Assembly: GCA_028281285.1 (NCBI GenBank)
Contig: JANQKF010000020.1
Coordinates: 62,001 to 126,000, forward strand
Direction of reading: 5' to 3'
DNA length: 64,000 nt
Source of the DNA: Cyclobacteriaceae bacterium
GTDB taxonomy: Bacteria; Bacteroidota; Bacteroidia; Cytophagales; Cyclobacteriaceae
In this document: one piece after another, positions 9,052 through 18,001 of the stretch
How the letters are laid out: each line of letters opens with the position of its first letter
Position numbering within the stretch: position 1 is the stretch's first letter
Made by a program: the position numbers and the translations under genes
The notes under the pieces: model-generated
The model's database searches: none
Seen by the model: only the letters and a program-made list of their open reading frames with translations
Told to the model about the DNA's origin: nothing

Positions 9052-10104
9052 ATGAAGCTCCTAGGCTGGTTATTGTTTCCCTTTTCTTTGTTGTACACAT
9101 GGATGATGAGGGTGAGAAATAGCCAATATGATTCAGGGCGAAGGCCAATCACCAATTTTGATAGAGTAGTAATCAGCGTTGGTAATCTATCCGTAGGAGG
9201 AACGGGCAAAACTCCTGTAATCGAGTATTTAATTCACCTGCTTAGAAAAGACTATCATCTTGCCACAATCAGTCGAGGGTATGGACGAAGGACCACTGGC
9301 TTCAGATTGGTTGAAGAGAAAGATGATGCCAGGAGTGTAGGGGATGAGCCTCTTCAGTTCTATCGAAAATATGGCGATCAAGTTGCTGTTGCTGTTGGGG
9401 AAGAACGCATTTTGGCAATACCATTTGTGCTGTTGGAAAGACCCGAAGTAAATATATTCCTCCTGGATGATGCTTTTCAACATAGGAAAGTAGGTCGTGA
9501 CCTTAATATCATGCTTTCCGATTACAGCCGACCATTCTATAAAGACTATGTACTTCCAACCGGAAGACTTAGAGAACAAAGATCGGGAGCAGGAAGGGCC
9601 GACTGTATTATAATCACAAAATGTCCTTCGATAACTCAGGAAGAGAAAGAGGAAATAACAGCACAAATTAAAGTGTACAATTCATTTGCCCCTATTTACT
9701 TCTCTAACATTGATTACGGTGACTCGGAACCTGTTTTTTCCAATGAAAATCGATCAATTTCAGAGAATGTTATTTTGTTAACTGCATTGGCAAACGCTTC
9801 CGTGTTCAAGGAATACATTCAGTCAAAATATGAACTGGTTCACCATTTCGACTTTAACGACCATCATCAATTTAGTCGATCAGATTTGGACAGGATGTTA
9901 AAAAAGGTGAATTCTCTTGGTATATCGGTCTCTATATTGACTTCTGAAAAGGATATGGTACGACTTTTGAAACTGGGTGATCATGATTTATTCAAGTCCT
10001 GTTCCACATTCTATATGCCCATTGAGTTTAAAATAGATCGAGAGGAACATTTCAGGGAGATCGTAATGAATGCAGTTCAGACTAAAAAAGCTGAACTGAA
10101 TTAG
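9052..10104 (+). CDS. lpxK: Tetraacyldisaccharide 4'-kinase (LpxK)
   Basis: LpxK phosphorylates the 4' position of the lipid A precursor at the inner face of the inner membrane. The protein has an N-terminal membrane-associated helix (LLGWLLFPFSLLYTWMM), a P-loop SVGGTGKT (48-55), the catalytic-region GDEP (98-101), and DDAFQH (140-145). Length 350 is typical. The gene shows the organism makes a 4'-phosphorylated lipid A at least as an intermediate. It starts 55 bp from the divergent Nif3 gene, and a Porin_10 gene follows directly. Confidence 0.95.
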   Translation: MKLLGWLLFPFSLLYTWMMRVRNSQYDSGRRPITNFDRVVISVGNLSVGGTGKTPVIEYLIHLLRKDYHLATISRGYGRRTTGFRLVEEKDDARSVGDEPLQFYRKYGDQVAVAVGEERILAIPFVLLERPEVNIFLLDDAFQHRKVGRDLNIMLSDYSRPFYKDYVLPTGRLREQRSGAGRADCIIITKCPSITQEEKEEITAQIKVYNSFAPIYFSNIDYGDSEPVFSNENRSISENVILLTALANASVFKEYIQSKYELVHHFDFNDHHQFSRSDLDRMLKKVNSLGISVSILTSEKDMVRLLKLGDHDLFKSCSTFYMPIEFKIDREEHFREIVMNAVQTKKAELN

Positions 10105-10112
10105 TATTTTTG
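10105..10112 (+). promoter_or_regulatory. TAnnTTTG -7-like box before the Porin_10 gene
   Basis: TATTTTTG begins at the base after the lpxK stop codon and ends 3 bp before a GTG start. If used, the transcript would begin at or next to the start codon. No TTG is found at the expected -33 distance. Confidence 0.25.
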
Positions 10113-10115
10113 GCC

Positions 10116-12029
10116 GTGCGTAGAGGGATTTTTTTAATTATCGGATGTTTGTTGGTTAGCTTGGCGATGGGTCAGATACAACGAACAAATCAATCACAGC
10201 TTCAAAGGGATACCACACAGCGCACTCGTATATTGGGTGATACGATAAAGGCTAAATACAATGCGCTGACTACAAAATTCACCTATCAAAAGTATATCAA
10301 GGAGAACGACCTTCAATTTTTCCACCCTGATACAATTCCTGACAATTTTCATCACTTTACAGATCAGGATAGAAATCAAAACTATATTCAGAATCTGGGT
10401 AATCTGGGAACCCCAATCAATAGATTGCTATTTGAGCCTAGGCAAGAGATCGGGCTAACCTCAGGCTATCATGGCTTCGATGATTTCTATACCGGGCCTG
10501 ACAAGATTCGATATTTTGACACCCGATCTCCTTATTCTGATGTGACCGCCAATTTTGGTGGTGGGGGAAGAGCGCGAAATAGCATCGTTTTTGCAGTGAA
10601 TGATAGTACACACCTGAGTTTTGGTTTTTCCTACAGAAATATCCGAGCTGATAAAGTCCTTGCATTCACCCAGCGTGGTGACCGTAATGTGGTCAATTCG
10701 GACTGGAATCTATTTGCCTATATAAAACCGAAGAAGCATCCTAATTATCAGGCACTCTTCAATATCACTCAAATGAAACACGAGATTGAAGAGTCCGGGG
10801 GAATTATACCACCTGAAATTGACCCTGATACTAACCCCAATAACCCTGACTCTACTTTATTTGCATATCAAGATGCCAATGTTATTCTTACCGATGCCAT
10901 TGGATTGGAGAAAAGAGGAGGAGTACATATCTATCAACAACTTGCCTTGGATTCAGCTTTTCAGTTATACCATGAGGGCGACTACTATGAACAGCTGATT
11001 CGATATAACGACTCTTATGATTTAGGAACTATTGATTCCCTGATATACAGTGATACAGGCTCTACAACGGCCGATGTGGCCAATAGAACCACATTCAAGG
11101 AAATCAAAAATGAAGTAGGCATCAAGGGCCGGACTTCAAAGTTTGCCTATAGTGCTTATTACAAAATTCGCAATCTGTCACGTCAGAACGTTAGCCTGCC
11201 GAATACCCAAAAGAATACCGAACACTTTGTAGGCGGGACACTGAGGCAGCAGATTTCAAACAAGATTTTCCTTAAAGCGAGGGGAGAGTTCCTTTTGGAC
11301 GGGCAATATGTGATTTCGGGAAACTTCAGCAGTGATCTTTTCGAAGCCACAGTCACACGTACAGAATCCAAGCCTACATATTTGGTCAGTCAATATACCG
11401 GGCAGCAATTTTCATGGGAAAATAGCTTTGCCAATGAAGCATCAGATCATATAGTGGGATTATTAAAACTTGGCGTCAGGAGTTTGGACATTAAACCGTC
11501 TTTGCGACTAAGTCGGTTAACGAATTATATTTATTTCGATACGGCTAGATTGCCTCAACAAGCCGGCAGTGATATTGTCCTGATTACTCCTGGCATAGAT
11601 TTGGACTGGAGCATTACTCAGCGCTGGACATGGAAAAATTCCGTGAGATATTCCAATCTCAACGGAGGCTCATCAAATTTATATCGAATCCCCGAAGTGA
11701 TGGGTAACAGCCAAATCTCCTGGAAGAACACGTTGTTCGATGGAAGGATGATTTTTCAGACAGGTATTGACGTCCACTATAGAACCGCATACAGTCCGTT
11801 GGATTATAATCCGATTACTCAGCAGTATTTTTTACAAGATGATTTTGAGGCCGACTCATTCATAAAAGCCGATCTCTTTCTCAATTTCAAAGTTGAGAAC
11901 TTTCATCTTTTCCTGAAATTCGCTCATGCCAATCAAAGTTTGGGTCGCAACGGTTATTTCCTGAGTCCATACTATACAGGTCCAAGGAATACCCTGGACC
12001 TTGGGATGCGATGGTCTTTCTTTGACTAA
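10116..12029 (+). CDS. Putative outer-membrane porin, Porin_10 family
   Basis: About 637 residues with a signal peptide (GIFLIIGCLLVSLAMG). An N-terminal DTIPDNFHHFTDQDR segment and NRLLFEPRQEIGLTSGYHGFD are typical of the Bacteroidota Porin_10 family. The rest has alternating beta-strand character and ends with an aromatic terminal strand (LGMRWSFFD), consistent with a BAM-assembled barrel. Start choice: a TTG at 10110 overlaps a promoter-like box, so the GTG at 10116 is preferred; no ATG is available. The 3' end overlaps the convergent DUF3078 gene by four bases. Substrate unknown. Confidence 0.8.
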   Translation: MRRGIFLIIGCLLVSLAMGQIQRTNQSQLQRDTTQRTRILGDTIKAKYNALTTKFTYQKYIKENDLQFFHPDTIPDNFHHFTDQDRNQNYIQNLGNLGTPINRLLFEPRQEIGLTSGYHGFDDFYTGPDKIRYFDTRSPYSDVTANFGGGGRARNSIVFAVNDSTHLSFGFSYRNIRADKVLAFTQRGDRNVVNSDWNLFAYIKPKKHPNYQALFNITQMKHEIEESGGIIPPEIDPDTNPNNPDSTLFAYQDANVILTDAIGLEKRGGVHIYQQLALDSAFQLYHEGDYYEQLIRYNDSYDLGTIDSLIYSDTGSTTADVANRTTFKEIKNEVGIKGRTSKFAYSAYYKIRNLSRQNVSLPNTQKNTEHFVGGTLRQQISNKIFLKARGEFLLDGQYVISGNFSSDLFEATVTRTESKPTYLVSQYTGQQFSWENSFANEASDHIVGLLKLGVRSLDIKPSLRLSRLTNYIYFDTARLPQQAGSDIVLITPGIDLDWSITQRWTWKNSVRYSNLNGGSSNLYRIPEVMGNSQISWKNTLFDGRMIFQTGIDVHYRTAYSPLDYNPITQQYFLQDDFEADSFIKADLFLNFKVENFHLFLKFAHANQSLGRNGYFLSPYYTGPRNTLDLGMRWSFFD

Positions 12030-12901
12030 TTCTTGAATAGAGAGAAATTTACCCCAACATTGAGCACATGTTTGAACTGAATTCTTCTTTCAAATACAGT
12101 ATCACTAATTTCGATTAAGATATCATCATCATAGATGAGTTGTGTCCCAAAGGTGGCATTAAACCATTCATTGACTTTCATTACTAACAAAGTCTCCCAA
12201 TTGGTATCTACATTACCGAAGCTGTCATAGGCAGTGAAGAAGTTGAGATTACTTGAGAATGTAATGTTTTCCGCAATGGGGATGTTTAAGGTGGTCAAAA
12301 TATTAGTACCAAATTCTGCACGAGTTTTACTTCCGGGGTCTACACCAAAAGCACCTGCATTGGATAGGTCATCATCCATAACGAAGGTGAATTTACCTGC
12401 GGCAGGAGCAAAGGAAATAGAGAATGCATCACTGGGCTTGTAGTCAAAACCAAGATTGATGGAAAGGTATCCCGGTGCCATAAAGCCTGAAATTCGATCT
12501 GATCCGGTGTCTGTAAAGTTTAACCCTTCGAGCAACTGGGTTCTGAATATTGCTGCGAGCCCCCAATTCCAGTTGTCATTCATTTTTTTGCTGTACTGGC
12601 TGATAAAAATGATGGCGTCATCGGTTTTTCTGAAGGTTTCTTCCCCGACCTTTGCTCCACCCAAGGCGAAATCGAGTTGATTTTTCCAGGTAGAATTAGA
12701 AGTTTCGCGCAAGATGGTATAGTTGAAAATGGTTCCTAGAGCAACCGAACTTTGCCCCCCTGCAGCCCAGTTCTCTAACCCGACATTGGCGAAACTGAAA
12801 CCCAAGCTTCCCTTTTTTGTAACCGTGACAGAATCAGAATTCTGAGCAAAAACTGCCAGACAGAAAAATGTACCTAATAGGATAAATAATGACCTTATCA
12901 T
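12026..12901 (-). CDS. DUF3078 family outer-membrane protein
   Basis: The start is taken at the ATG at 12901, which gives a standard signal peptide (SLFILLGTFFCLAVFAQ). The longer reading frame upstream has no such feature. Residues 35-75 carry the family signature GFSFANVGLENWAAGGQSS followed by repeated amphipathic strands and an aromatic end (VGVNFSLFKN). That pattern fits a small outer-membrane barrel of about 291 residues. Members occur throughout Bacteroidota, often near other envelope genes; no function is established. Its stop codon shares CTAA with the stop of the convergent porin gene. Confidence 0.8.
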   Translation of the reverse strand: MIRSLFILLGTFFCLAVFAQNSDSVTVTKKGSLGFSFANVGLENWAAGGQSSVALGTIFNYTILRETSNSTWKNQLDFALGGAKVGEETFRKTDDAIIFISQYSKKMNDNWNWGLAAIFRTQLLEGLNFTDTGSDRISGFMAPGYLSINLGFDYKPSDAFSISFAPAAGKFTFVMDDDLSNAGAFGVDPGSKTRAEFGTNILTTLNIPIAENITFSSNLNFFTAYDSFGNVDTNWETLLVMKVNEWFNATFGTQLIYDDDILIEISDTVFERRIQFKHVLNVGVNFSLFKN

Positions 12902-13034
12902 TGAATTGTAGTTATGAAAATTAAAATAGGAATAAAAAGTCAAAAAAGATGACTGAGCTGAGGCAGTGCAAATATAATGGAGCATGAAGTTTACAGAAGC
13001 ATTAGCCCGTGTTTTTTTATCGGTACGCTTCCGC

Positions 13035-13042
13035 TAATTTTG
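13035..13042 (+). promoter_or_regulatory. TAnnTTTG -7-like box before miaE
   Basis: TAATTTTG ends 5 bp before the miaE ATG. The -33 position is only T-rich, without TTG. Use of this box would give a nearly leaderless mRNA. Confidence 0.3.
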
Positions 13043-13047
13043 AGTCG

Positions 13048-13650
13048 ATGACGGAACTGAAGAACCACTTGCTAGGATTGCAATTGCCCACAGACCCAAG
13101 GTGGGTGAATATCGCACAAATGAACATTGAAGACATCCTGGTAGACCATGCCTACTGTGAGCAAAAAGCTGCTTCTTCCTGCATATCTCTTATCGTTCAG
13201 TATCCTGATAAAAGTGAACTAGTAGATATGCTCACTCCGGTTGTTGCCGAAGAGTGGAATCATTTCGAGCGCGTCATTGAACAACTCAATAAGCGTGGCA
13301 TGGCACTGGGGAAAATGCGGAAGGACGAGTATGTGGCTGCCTTGAATGGAATTCTCAAGAAGGGTGGTAGTCGAGAACAACAGTTGGTCGAAAAACTATT
13401 GATGAATGCCCTTATTGAAGCGAGGAGCTGTGAGCGGTTCAAATTGCTTCATCAAAATATCGATGATCAGGAGTTACAAAAGTTCTATTACGAGTTGATG
13501 GTTTCTGAGGCGGGTCACTACAAAAACTTTATCGCCTTGGCCAAGCAATATATGCCGGAAGACTATGTAATGACGCGATGGAAGGAATTTCTAATAGAAG
13601 AAGCAAAAATCCTTGAAAATCTCGAAGTCAGAGGGGATAGGATGCACTAA
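13048..13650 (+). CDS. miaE: tRNA-(ms[2]io[6]A)-hydroxylase (MiaE)
   Basis: A ~200-residue ferritin-like diiron protein. MiaE hydroxylates the isopentenyl group of ms2i6A at tRNA position 37 using O2. Diiron-ligand segments are visible: HAYCEQKA (E38), EEWNHFE (E69, H72), EARSCERF and SEAGHYKNF. The start is the ATG at 13048 (TELKNHLLGL...), because the upstream codons come from noncoding DNA containing a promoter-like box. Length and motif order fit MiaE and not a storage ferritin. It ends 4 bp before the convergent gene. Confidence 0.9.
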   Translation: MTELKNHLLGLQLPTDPRWVNIAQMNIEDILVDHAYCEQKAASSCISLIVQYPDKSELVDMLTPVVAEEWNHFERVIEQLNKRGMALGKMRKDEYVAALNGILKKGGSREQQLVEKLLMNALIEARSCERFKLLHQNIDDQELQKFYYELMVSEAGHYKNFIALAKQYMPEDYVMTRWKEFLIEEAKILENLEVRGDRMH

Positions 13651-13654
13651 TAGG

Positions 13655-14923
13655 CTACTCTGTTTTCCTCTTCTTTTTCTTTGCTGCCGGAAACAGAATG
13701 TTGTTAAGGATCAACCGATAACCTGCAGAGTTGGGGTAAAGGTTCAAATCAGTAGGTTCTTCGCCAACCCGATGCTGGTAATCTTCAGGATCGTGCCCTC
13801 CATAAAAAGTAAAAAAGCCTTTTCCAAGTACACCATGTACATATTTTGCTTCATCTGCGGCTTTGGTTTCTCCCATAATCACAACATCTGGTTTGATCAC
13901 TCTTTTCTTATATGAGGTCGTTTGGCCATAGAAACCCTTGATCAAGTTAGAGTGATTCTGGGTGAGCATTGTTGGGATAGGATCCCATTTGGCCGAGAAC
14001 TGAAAGAGATTGAAGTAATCATTGGCCTCGCGTAAATCCCTGGAGCGTCTTGCTTCGGTGTTATCAATATCAGAGAATTCGTACTCCATTGGATCTCTTC
14101 TCAATTTGAAGTCTTCAAAGGCAAAAGTCTTTTCAAAATCGAACTTAGATTCCGCACTTGGGTCGGCAGGATCTCCATCATACATGGCTTCAATAAAATC
14201 TTCTCCATCAGCGGCCAGCGCAATGTCAAATGAATCGGTGGCTGAGCACATTGCAAATAGAAAGCCTCCTCCGGCAACAAAACCTTTGATTTTTCTTGCA
14301 ATCGCTAGTTTTAGCTGAGAAACCTTGGCGAAGCCATGCTTCCGAGCTGTCTCTTCAAAATCGCGTTGCTGCTGTTGGTACCAGGCATATTGGCTAAAAG
14401 ACGCATAGAACTTGCCGTATTGCCCGGTAAAATCCTCATGATGAAGGTGCAACCAGTCATAAGTAGGAAGTTTATCTGCCATGATCTCATCATCATAGAT
14501 CACATCGTAAGGAATCTCAGCATAGGTCAAAGCGAGTGTTACCGCATCATCCCATGGCATCTTACTTTTTGGAGAGTAAACCGCGATTTTTGGTACCTTC
14601 TCCAGCCTCATCATATCCATATTTGAAGATGGAGACGATATTTCTGCTTCATACTGAGCTGCCTGTGCATCAGAGATCACTTCATACTTTACTCCACGGA
14701 TCACCAACTCATTTTCATAGGCTGTTCTTGCGGGAAGTAAAAAACTTCCGCCCTTGAAATTTAACATCCACTCGATTGATTCGTCTCTCTCTAAAACCCA
14801 GTAAGCAACACCATATGCTTTAAGGTGATTGGTTTGGGTGCCGTCCATCGGGACGAGGATCTTATTCGCATAACCATGTAAGGTTATCAGAGTTAGAACA
14901 AGTGGATAAACGAGCTTTCTCAT
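13655..14923 (-). CDS. Conserved Bacteroidota exported protein of unknown function
   Basis: 422 residues with a signal peptide (LVYPLVLTLITLHGYA). Recognisable parts are KILVPMDGTQTNHLKAYG, VAYWVLERD, LHHEDFTGQYGKFYAS, and GFVAGGGFLFAMCSATDSFD, whose GG-x-LFAMCSA stretch resembles the elbow of a glutamine-amidotransferase-like fold. A late FYGGHDPED could supply a histidine. From memory, such proteins are sometimes labelled asparagine synthetase B, but I see neither an N-terminal Cys nucleophile nor an Asn-synthetase ATP site, so I do not accept that name. The tail is lysine-rich. Convergent with miaE. Confidence 0.7.
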   Translation of the reverse strand: MRKLVYPLVLTLITLHGYANKILVPMDGTQTNHLKAYGVAYWVLERDESIEWMLNFKGGSFLLPARTAYENELVIRGVKYEVISDAQAAQYEAEISSPSSNMDMMRLEKVPKIAVYSPKSKMPWDDAVTLALTYAEIPYDVIYDDEIMADKLPTYDWLHLHHEDFTGQYGKFYASFSQYAWYQQQQRDFEETARKHGFAKVSQLKLAIARKIKGFVAGGGFLFAMCSATDSFDIALAADGEDFIEAMYDGDPADPSAESKFDFEKTFAFEDFKLRRDPMEYEFSDIDNTEARRSRDLREANDYFNLFQFSAKWDPIPTMLTQNHSNLIKGFYGQTTSYKKRVIKPDVVIMGETKAADEAKYVHGVLGKGFFTFYGGHDPEDYQHRVGEEPTDLNLYPNSAGYRLILNNILFPAAKKKKRKTE

Positions 14924-15034
14924 GTGAGCTGGATTATAAACCGATTAACAGTAGGATCGTTGAATTTAAATAATTGTTTATAAAGTTTGACTAGCGGTCA
15001 ATTAGTTTTAAAACGTTAAAAACTCGGAAAGTAG

Positions 15035-16270
15035 ATGAATTTACGTGAAAATGTCAGGGAAGGGATCAAGTCAATTAAAGGAAACCTCCTAAGAACCGTT
15101 CTGACTGGCCTGATTATCGCCATCGGAATTACTTCTTTGGTAGGCATGTTAACAGCCGTGGACGGAATCAGGAGTGAGATTGATGCGAGCCTTTCCAATT
15201 TGGGGGCCAATAGCTTTGATGTCAACAGCAAATTTTCAGGAAGAAGGAACCGGAATGGAAGGAGAGAGAAGTCATACGAGCCCATTCAATTTAAAGAAGC
15301 CGTTAGCTTTAAGGACAAGTTTGACTATCCGGCAACCGTAACCGTTTATACCCGAGCAACAAGCATCGCAGAGATCAAATATCAGAATAAAAAGACCAAC
15401 CCAAATATAACCGTTACAGGAGGAGATGAGAACTACATAGCCATCAAAGGGATTGAAATAGAATCAGGCAGGAATTTCTCGAATATGGAGGTGCAATACG
15501 GCAACTATGTATGTCTTCTTGGTACGGAAGTAGTTAAAGCTCTATTCGAAGAGTCAGAGGATCCAATTAACAAAACGGTCAAATTCTATGGCAACAATTA
15601 TCGCGTAATTGGCTTGCTTGAAGAGAAAGGAGGCTTCGGTGGAGATACTGAAGAAGACCGCAATATTATCATTCCTCTATTGAATGCAAAGCGGCTGGAT
15701 AGAAGAGGATTCATGCGTTACAACATCACCGCTTCAATTCAGGATCAGGAAGAGATACAATTTGCCATGGGTGAAGCTACGGGCTTAATGCGACAAATAC
15801 GTGGAGACAGGATCGGTCAGGAAGATTCTTTTGAAATCGAGAAAAGTGATTCTGTAACAGAAGCACTCGATACTATGACTAATGGACTGAGGATGGGTGG
15901 AATAGCCATTGGGGCCGTTACCTTATTAGGAGCAGCCATTGGTTTAATGAATATCATGATGGTGACCGTAACGGAAAGAACACGTGAAATAGGGATAAGA
16001 AAAGCCTTGGGAGCTACACCGAAACGTATAAAGCAGCAATTCCTGATTGAGGCAATTACTATCTGTCAGATGGGGGGAATTGCCGGTGCGATTTTAGGAA
16101 TTGTAGTGGGCAATTTTCTCGCCAAGTTCTTAGGTGGCGCCTTCGTCATTCCATGGGTTTGGATAACTGTAGGACTTATTGTGTGTATTTTTGTAGGATT
16201 GATTTCCGGATATTTACCTGCTCGAAAGGCAGCAAGACTCGACCCCATTGAGTCGTTAAGATTTGAATAA
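15035..16270 (+). CDS. ABC transporter permease, MacB/FtsX type
   Basis: 411 residues with the MacB layout: a cytoplasmic N-terminus ([25 protein letters not shown]), TM1 at about residues 20-42, a periplasmic domain to about residue 285, and a FtsX domain with three TMs ending in [20 protein letters not shown]. The conserved cytoplasmic loop [21 protein letters not shown], which couples to the ATPase, is intact. The partner ATPase is not next to it. Substrate unknown; relatives export peptides, lipoproteins or macrolides, or transmit mechanical work across the membrane. Confidence 0.88.
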   Translation: MNLRENVREGIKSIKGNLLRTVLTGLIIAIGITSLVGMLTAVDGIRSEIDASLSNLGANSFDVNSKFSGRRNRNGRREKSYEPIQFKEAVSFKDKFDYPATVTVYTRATSIAEIKYQNKKTNPNITVTGGDENYIAIKGIEIESGRNFSNMEVQYGNYVCLLGTEVVKALFEESEDPINKTVKFYGNNYRVIGLLEEKGGFGGDTEEDRNIIIPLLNAKRLDRRGFMRYNITASIQDQEEIQFAMGEATGLMRQIRGDRIGQEDSFEIEKSDSVTEALDTMTNGLRMGGIAIGAVTLLGAAIGLMNIMMVTVTERTREIGIRKALGATPKRIKQQFLIEAITICQMGGIAGAILGIVVGNFLAKFLGGAFVIPWVWITVGLIVCIFVGLISGYLPARKAARLDPIESLRFE

Positions 16271-16289
16271 GCGGTTCCTAGCGCTGATG

Positions 16290-16319
16290 AAAAAGCCCTG
16301 ACTTTGTCTGGGCTTTTTT
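16290..16319 (+). terminator. Rho-independent terminator after the ABC permease
   Basis: A 9-bp stem (AAAAAGCCC / GGGCTTTTT) with an 11-nt loop is followed by a T run, 20 bp after the permease stop codon. Confidence 0.85.
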
Positions 16320-16341
16320 AAATTGAGGTAAATTTAGAACC

Positions 16342-16740
16342 ATGGATTTAACGGAACCAATTCACAGAAAAGTAGTAGGTATATGTTTCATCGTATTCAG
16401 TGCTTTAGGGCTACTAGGACTTTTATTCTATGATTTTTTCATGGATTTCATTTTGGACATGGCGGTGACCGATCCTGATTTTGACCCAATGGCATTGGGT
16501 GTTTTTGATTTCATCAACAAGTTTGTCTGGGCGATCGGTATTTTGTTTTTGGTACCAAGAATGATTGTAGGCTTTGGTTTGGTGAATCAAAGAAGATGGG
16601 CAGATGTACCGGGGTTGATTTTCGCAGTAATCGGATTAATCAATTTCCCAATTGGGACAGCACTTGGGGTCTATGCAATTATGGTCTTTACCTCAAAGCC
16701 CAAGAATAACGGGGCACAGCCAGTAATGAGGGATAACTAA
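16342..16740 (+). CDS. Small polytopic membrane protein, function unknown
   Basis: 132 residues with three or four hydrophobic segments: about 10-32 (VVGICFIVFSALGLLGLLF), 52-75, and 92-116 (GLIFAVIGLINFPIGTALGVYAI). The last two may form a hairpin. The N-terminus and tail are polar. I do not recognise a specific family. It sits alone behind a terminator, so it probably has its own promoter, and its stop overlaps the rsmG stop by four bases (CTAA). Confidence 0.7.
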   Translation: MDLTEPIHRKVVGICFIVFSALGLLGLLFYDFFMDFILDMAVTDPDFDPMALGVFDFINKFVWAIGILFLVPRMIVGFGLVNQRRWADVPGLIFAVIGLINFPIGTALGVYAIMVFTSKPKNNGAQPVMRDN

Positions 16741-17363
16741 GCCGGTACGTAGACCACTTTTTTCGTATCGAAAAACTCCGAATCGAAGTGATCAGCCAAT
16801 GAATATTCCCGGACTCCCTTGAGTCCGGATTCAGTTATTTCTACTCTTAGATCACCTCCTTTTAGGTACAGAAGACCGTTTTTCGGTTCTTGGGTTGAGT
16901 TCTTTTTGAACTTGTCTTCTATCCACTCATAAAAAGTAGATAGTCTGGATACTGCCCTACTTACTACAAAATCATACTTTCGATTCTCGATTTCTTCAGC
17001 ACGAACCTGCTGCGCTTGAATATTCTTTAAATCGAGTGCCTCTGCTACTTTTCGAACTACCATGATCTTTTTTCCAATCGAGTCGACCAAATGAAATTTG
17101 GATTCTGGAAACAGGATGGCCAATGGTATTCCCGGGAATCCACCACCGGTGCCAACATCAAGTATTTCCGTTTTAGGTTGAAATTGTACGATTTTGGCTA
17201 TTCCCAAAGAATGCAGCACATGCTTTTCGTATAGGTTCTCAATATCCTTTCTGGAGATTACATTCACACGGTCATTCCAGTAGGAGTAAAGCTCAAATAA
17301 CTGCTTGTATTGGTCTTTTTGATGCTCTGAAAGATTCGGAAAGTATCGAAGAAGTTGGTCCAT
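16737..17363 (-). CDS. rsmG: 16S rRNA (guanine(527)-N(7))-methyltransferase (RsmG/GidB)
   Basis: A ~208-residue SAM-dependent methyltransferase that modifies G527 in 16S rRNA. The SAM-binding loop LDVGTGGGFPGIPLAILFP and the downstream VSRAVSRL are diagnostic, preceded by the family's N-terminal WNDRVNVISRKDI. The ATG at 17363 is preferred over an upstream TTG because homologues start with the MDQLLRYFP-type sequence. It follows the ECF sigma gene by 29 bp on the same strand and may be cotranscribed with it. Confidence 0.95.
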   Translation of the reverse strand: MDQLLRYFPNLSEHQKDQYKQLFELYSYWNDRVNVISRKDIENLYEKHVLHSLGIAKIVQFQPKTEILDVGTGGGFPGIPLAILFPESKFHLVDSIGKKIMVVRKVAEALDLKNIQAQQVRAEEIENRKYDFVVSRAVSRLSTFYEWIEDKFKKNSTQEPKNGLLYLKGGDLRVEITESGLKGVREYSLADHFDSEFFDTKKVVYVPA

Positions 17364-17392
17364 AGTGGTTGGACGCAAAGATAGTCAGTTGA

Positions 17393-18001
17393 TCAAATAT
17401 GTTCTTTCTTCCCTTTGACCAAATCGTACATAAGCTCTCGGGCCCTATGCAATTGGGCTTTCACTGTACCCAGTGGAGCCTCAAGTTCTTTGGCGATTTC
17501 TTCATAGCTCAGTTCATCGAAGTATCGAAGACGCACCAAGCGCTGATATTTTGCAGGGAGTTTAGTGACGAACATTTGCACCAGCTCAATCTTCTGGGCT
17601 TTTATTGCTTCTTCCTGAGGGTTGAGGTTTTTGTCCTGAACATCAATAGTGACAGAGTCTCCATTATCATCTTTAAAAGAGGTATCCAGACTCATGGTAT
17701 CCAATCTCTTTTTACGAATGAAGTCAATGGTATTATTCGTGGCTATTCTAAATAACCATGTACTAAAGGTGAAGTCCTTCTTGAATTTATGCAGATTTTT
17801 GAATGCTTTAGCGAATGCCTCAATAGTGAGATCCTCCGCATCATCTACATTCCTAACCATTTTGAGGATCATATGATAGACTGGCTTCTTATAACGTTGC
17901 ATCAACAAAGCGAAGGCTTGTTGATCTTGCCCGTTTACTGCGTCATCTATTAGTTTGAAATCCTGTAGTGCTTTGTCCGAAAATTGCTTTCCTAACTCCA
18001 T
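17393..18001 (-). CDS. ECF-type RNA polymerase sigma factor
   Basis: 202 residues. Region 2 lies at about residues 30-100 (DAEDLTIEAFAKAFKNLHKF, then FSTWLFRIATNNTIDFIRKKR). Region 4 lies at about 140-195 (LPAKYQRLVRLRYFDELSYEEIAKELEAPLGTVKAQLHRAR, an HTH). Between them is an acidic linker, and no region 3. No anti-sigma gene is adjacent, so its control is not evident. Its start overlaps the 3' end of the GT2 gene by 10 bp, which suggests translational coupling. Confidence 0.93.
   Translation of the reverse strand: MELGKQFSDKALQDFKLIDDAVNGQDQQAFALLMQRYKKPVYHMILKMVRNVDDAEDLTIEAFAKAFKNLHKFKKDFTFSTWLFRIATNNTIDFIRKKRLDTMSLDTSFKDDNGDSVTIDVQDKNLNPQEEAIKAQKIELVQMFVTKLPAKYQRLVRLRYFDELSYEEIAKELEAPLGTVKAQLHRARELMYDLVKGKKEHI

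Noticed and set aside
13655-14923. Asparagine synthetase B as the product
   Set aside because: No N-terminal cysteine nucleophile and no synthetase ATP motif; the protein has a signal peptide.
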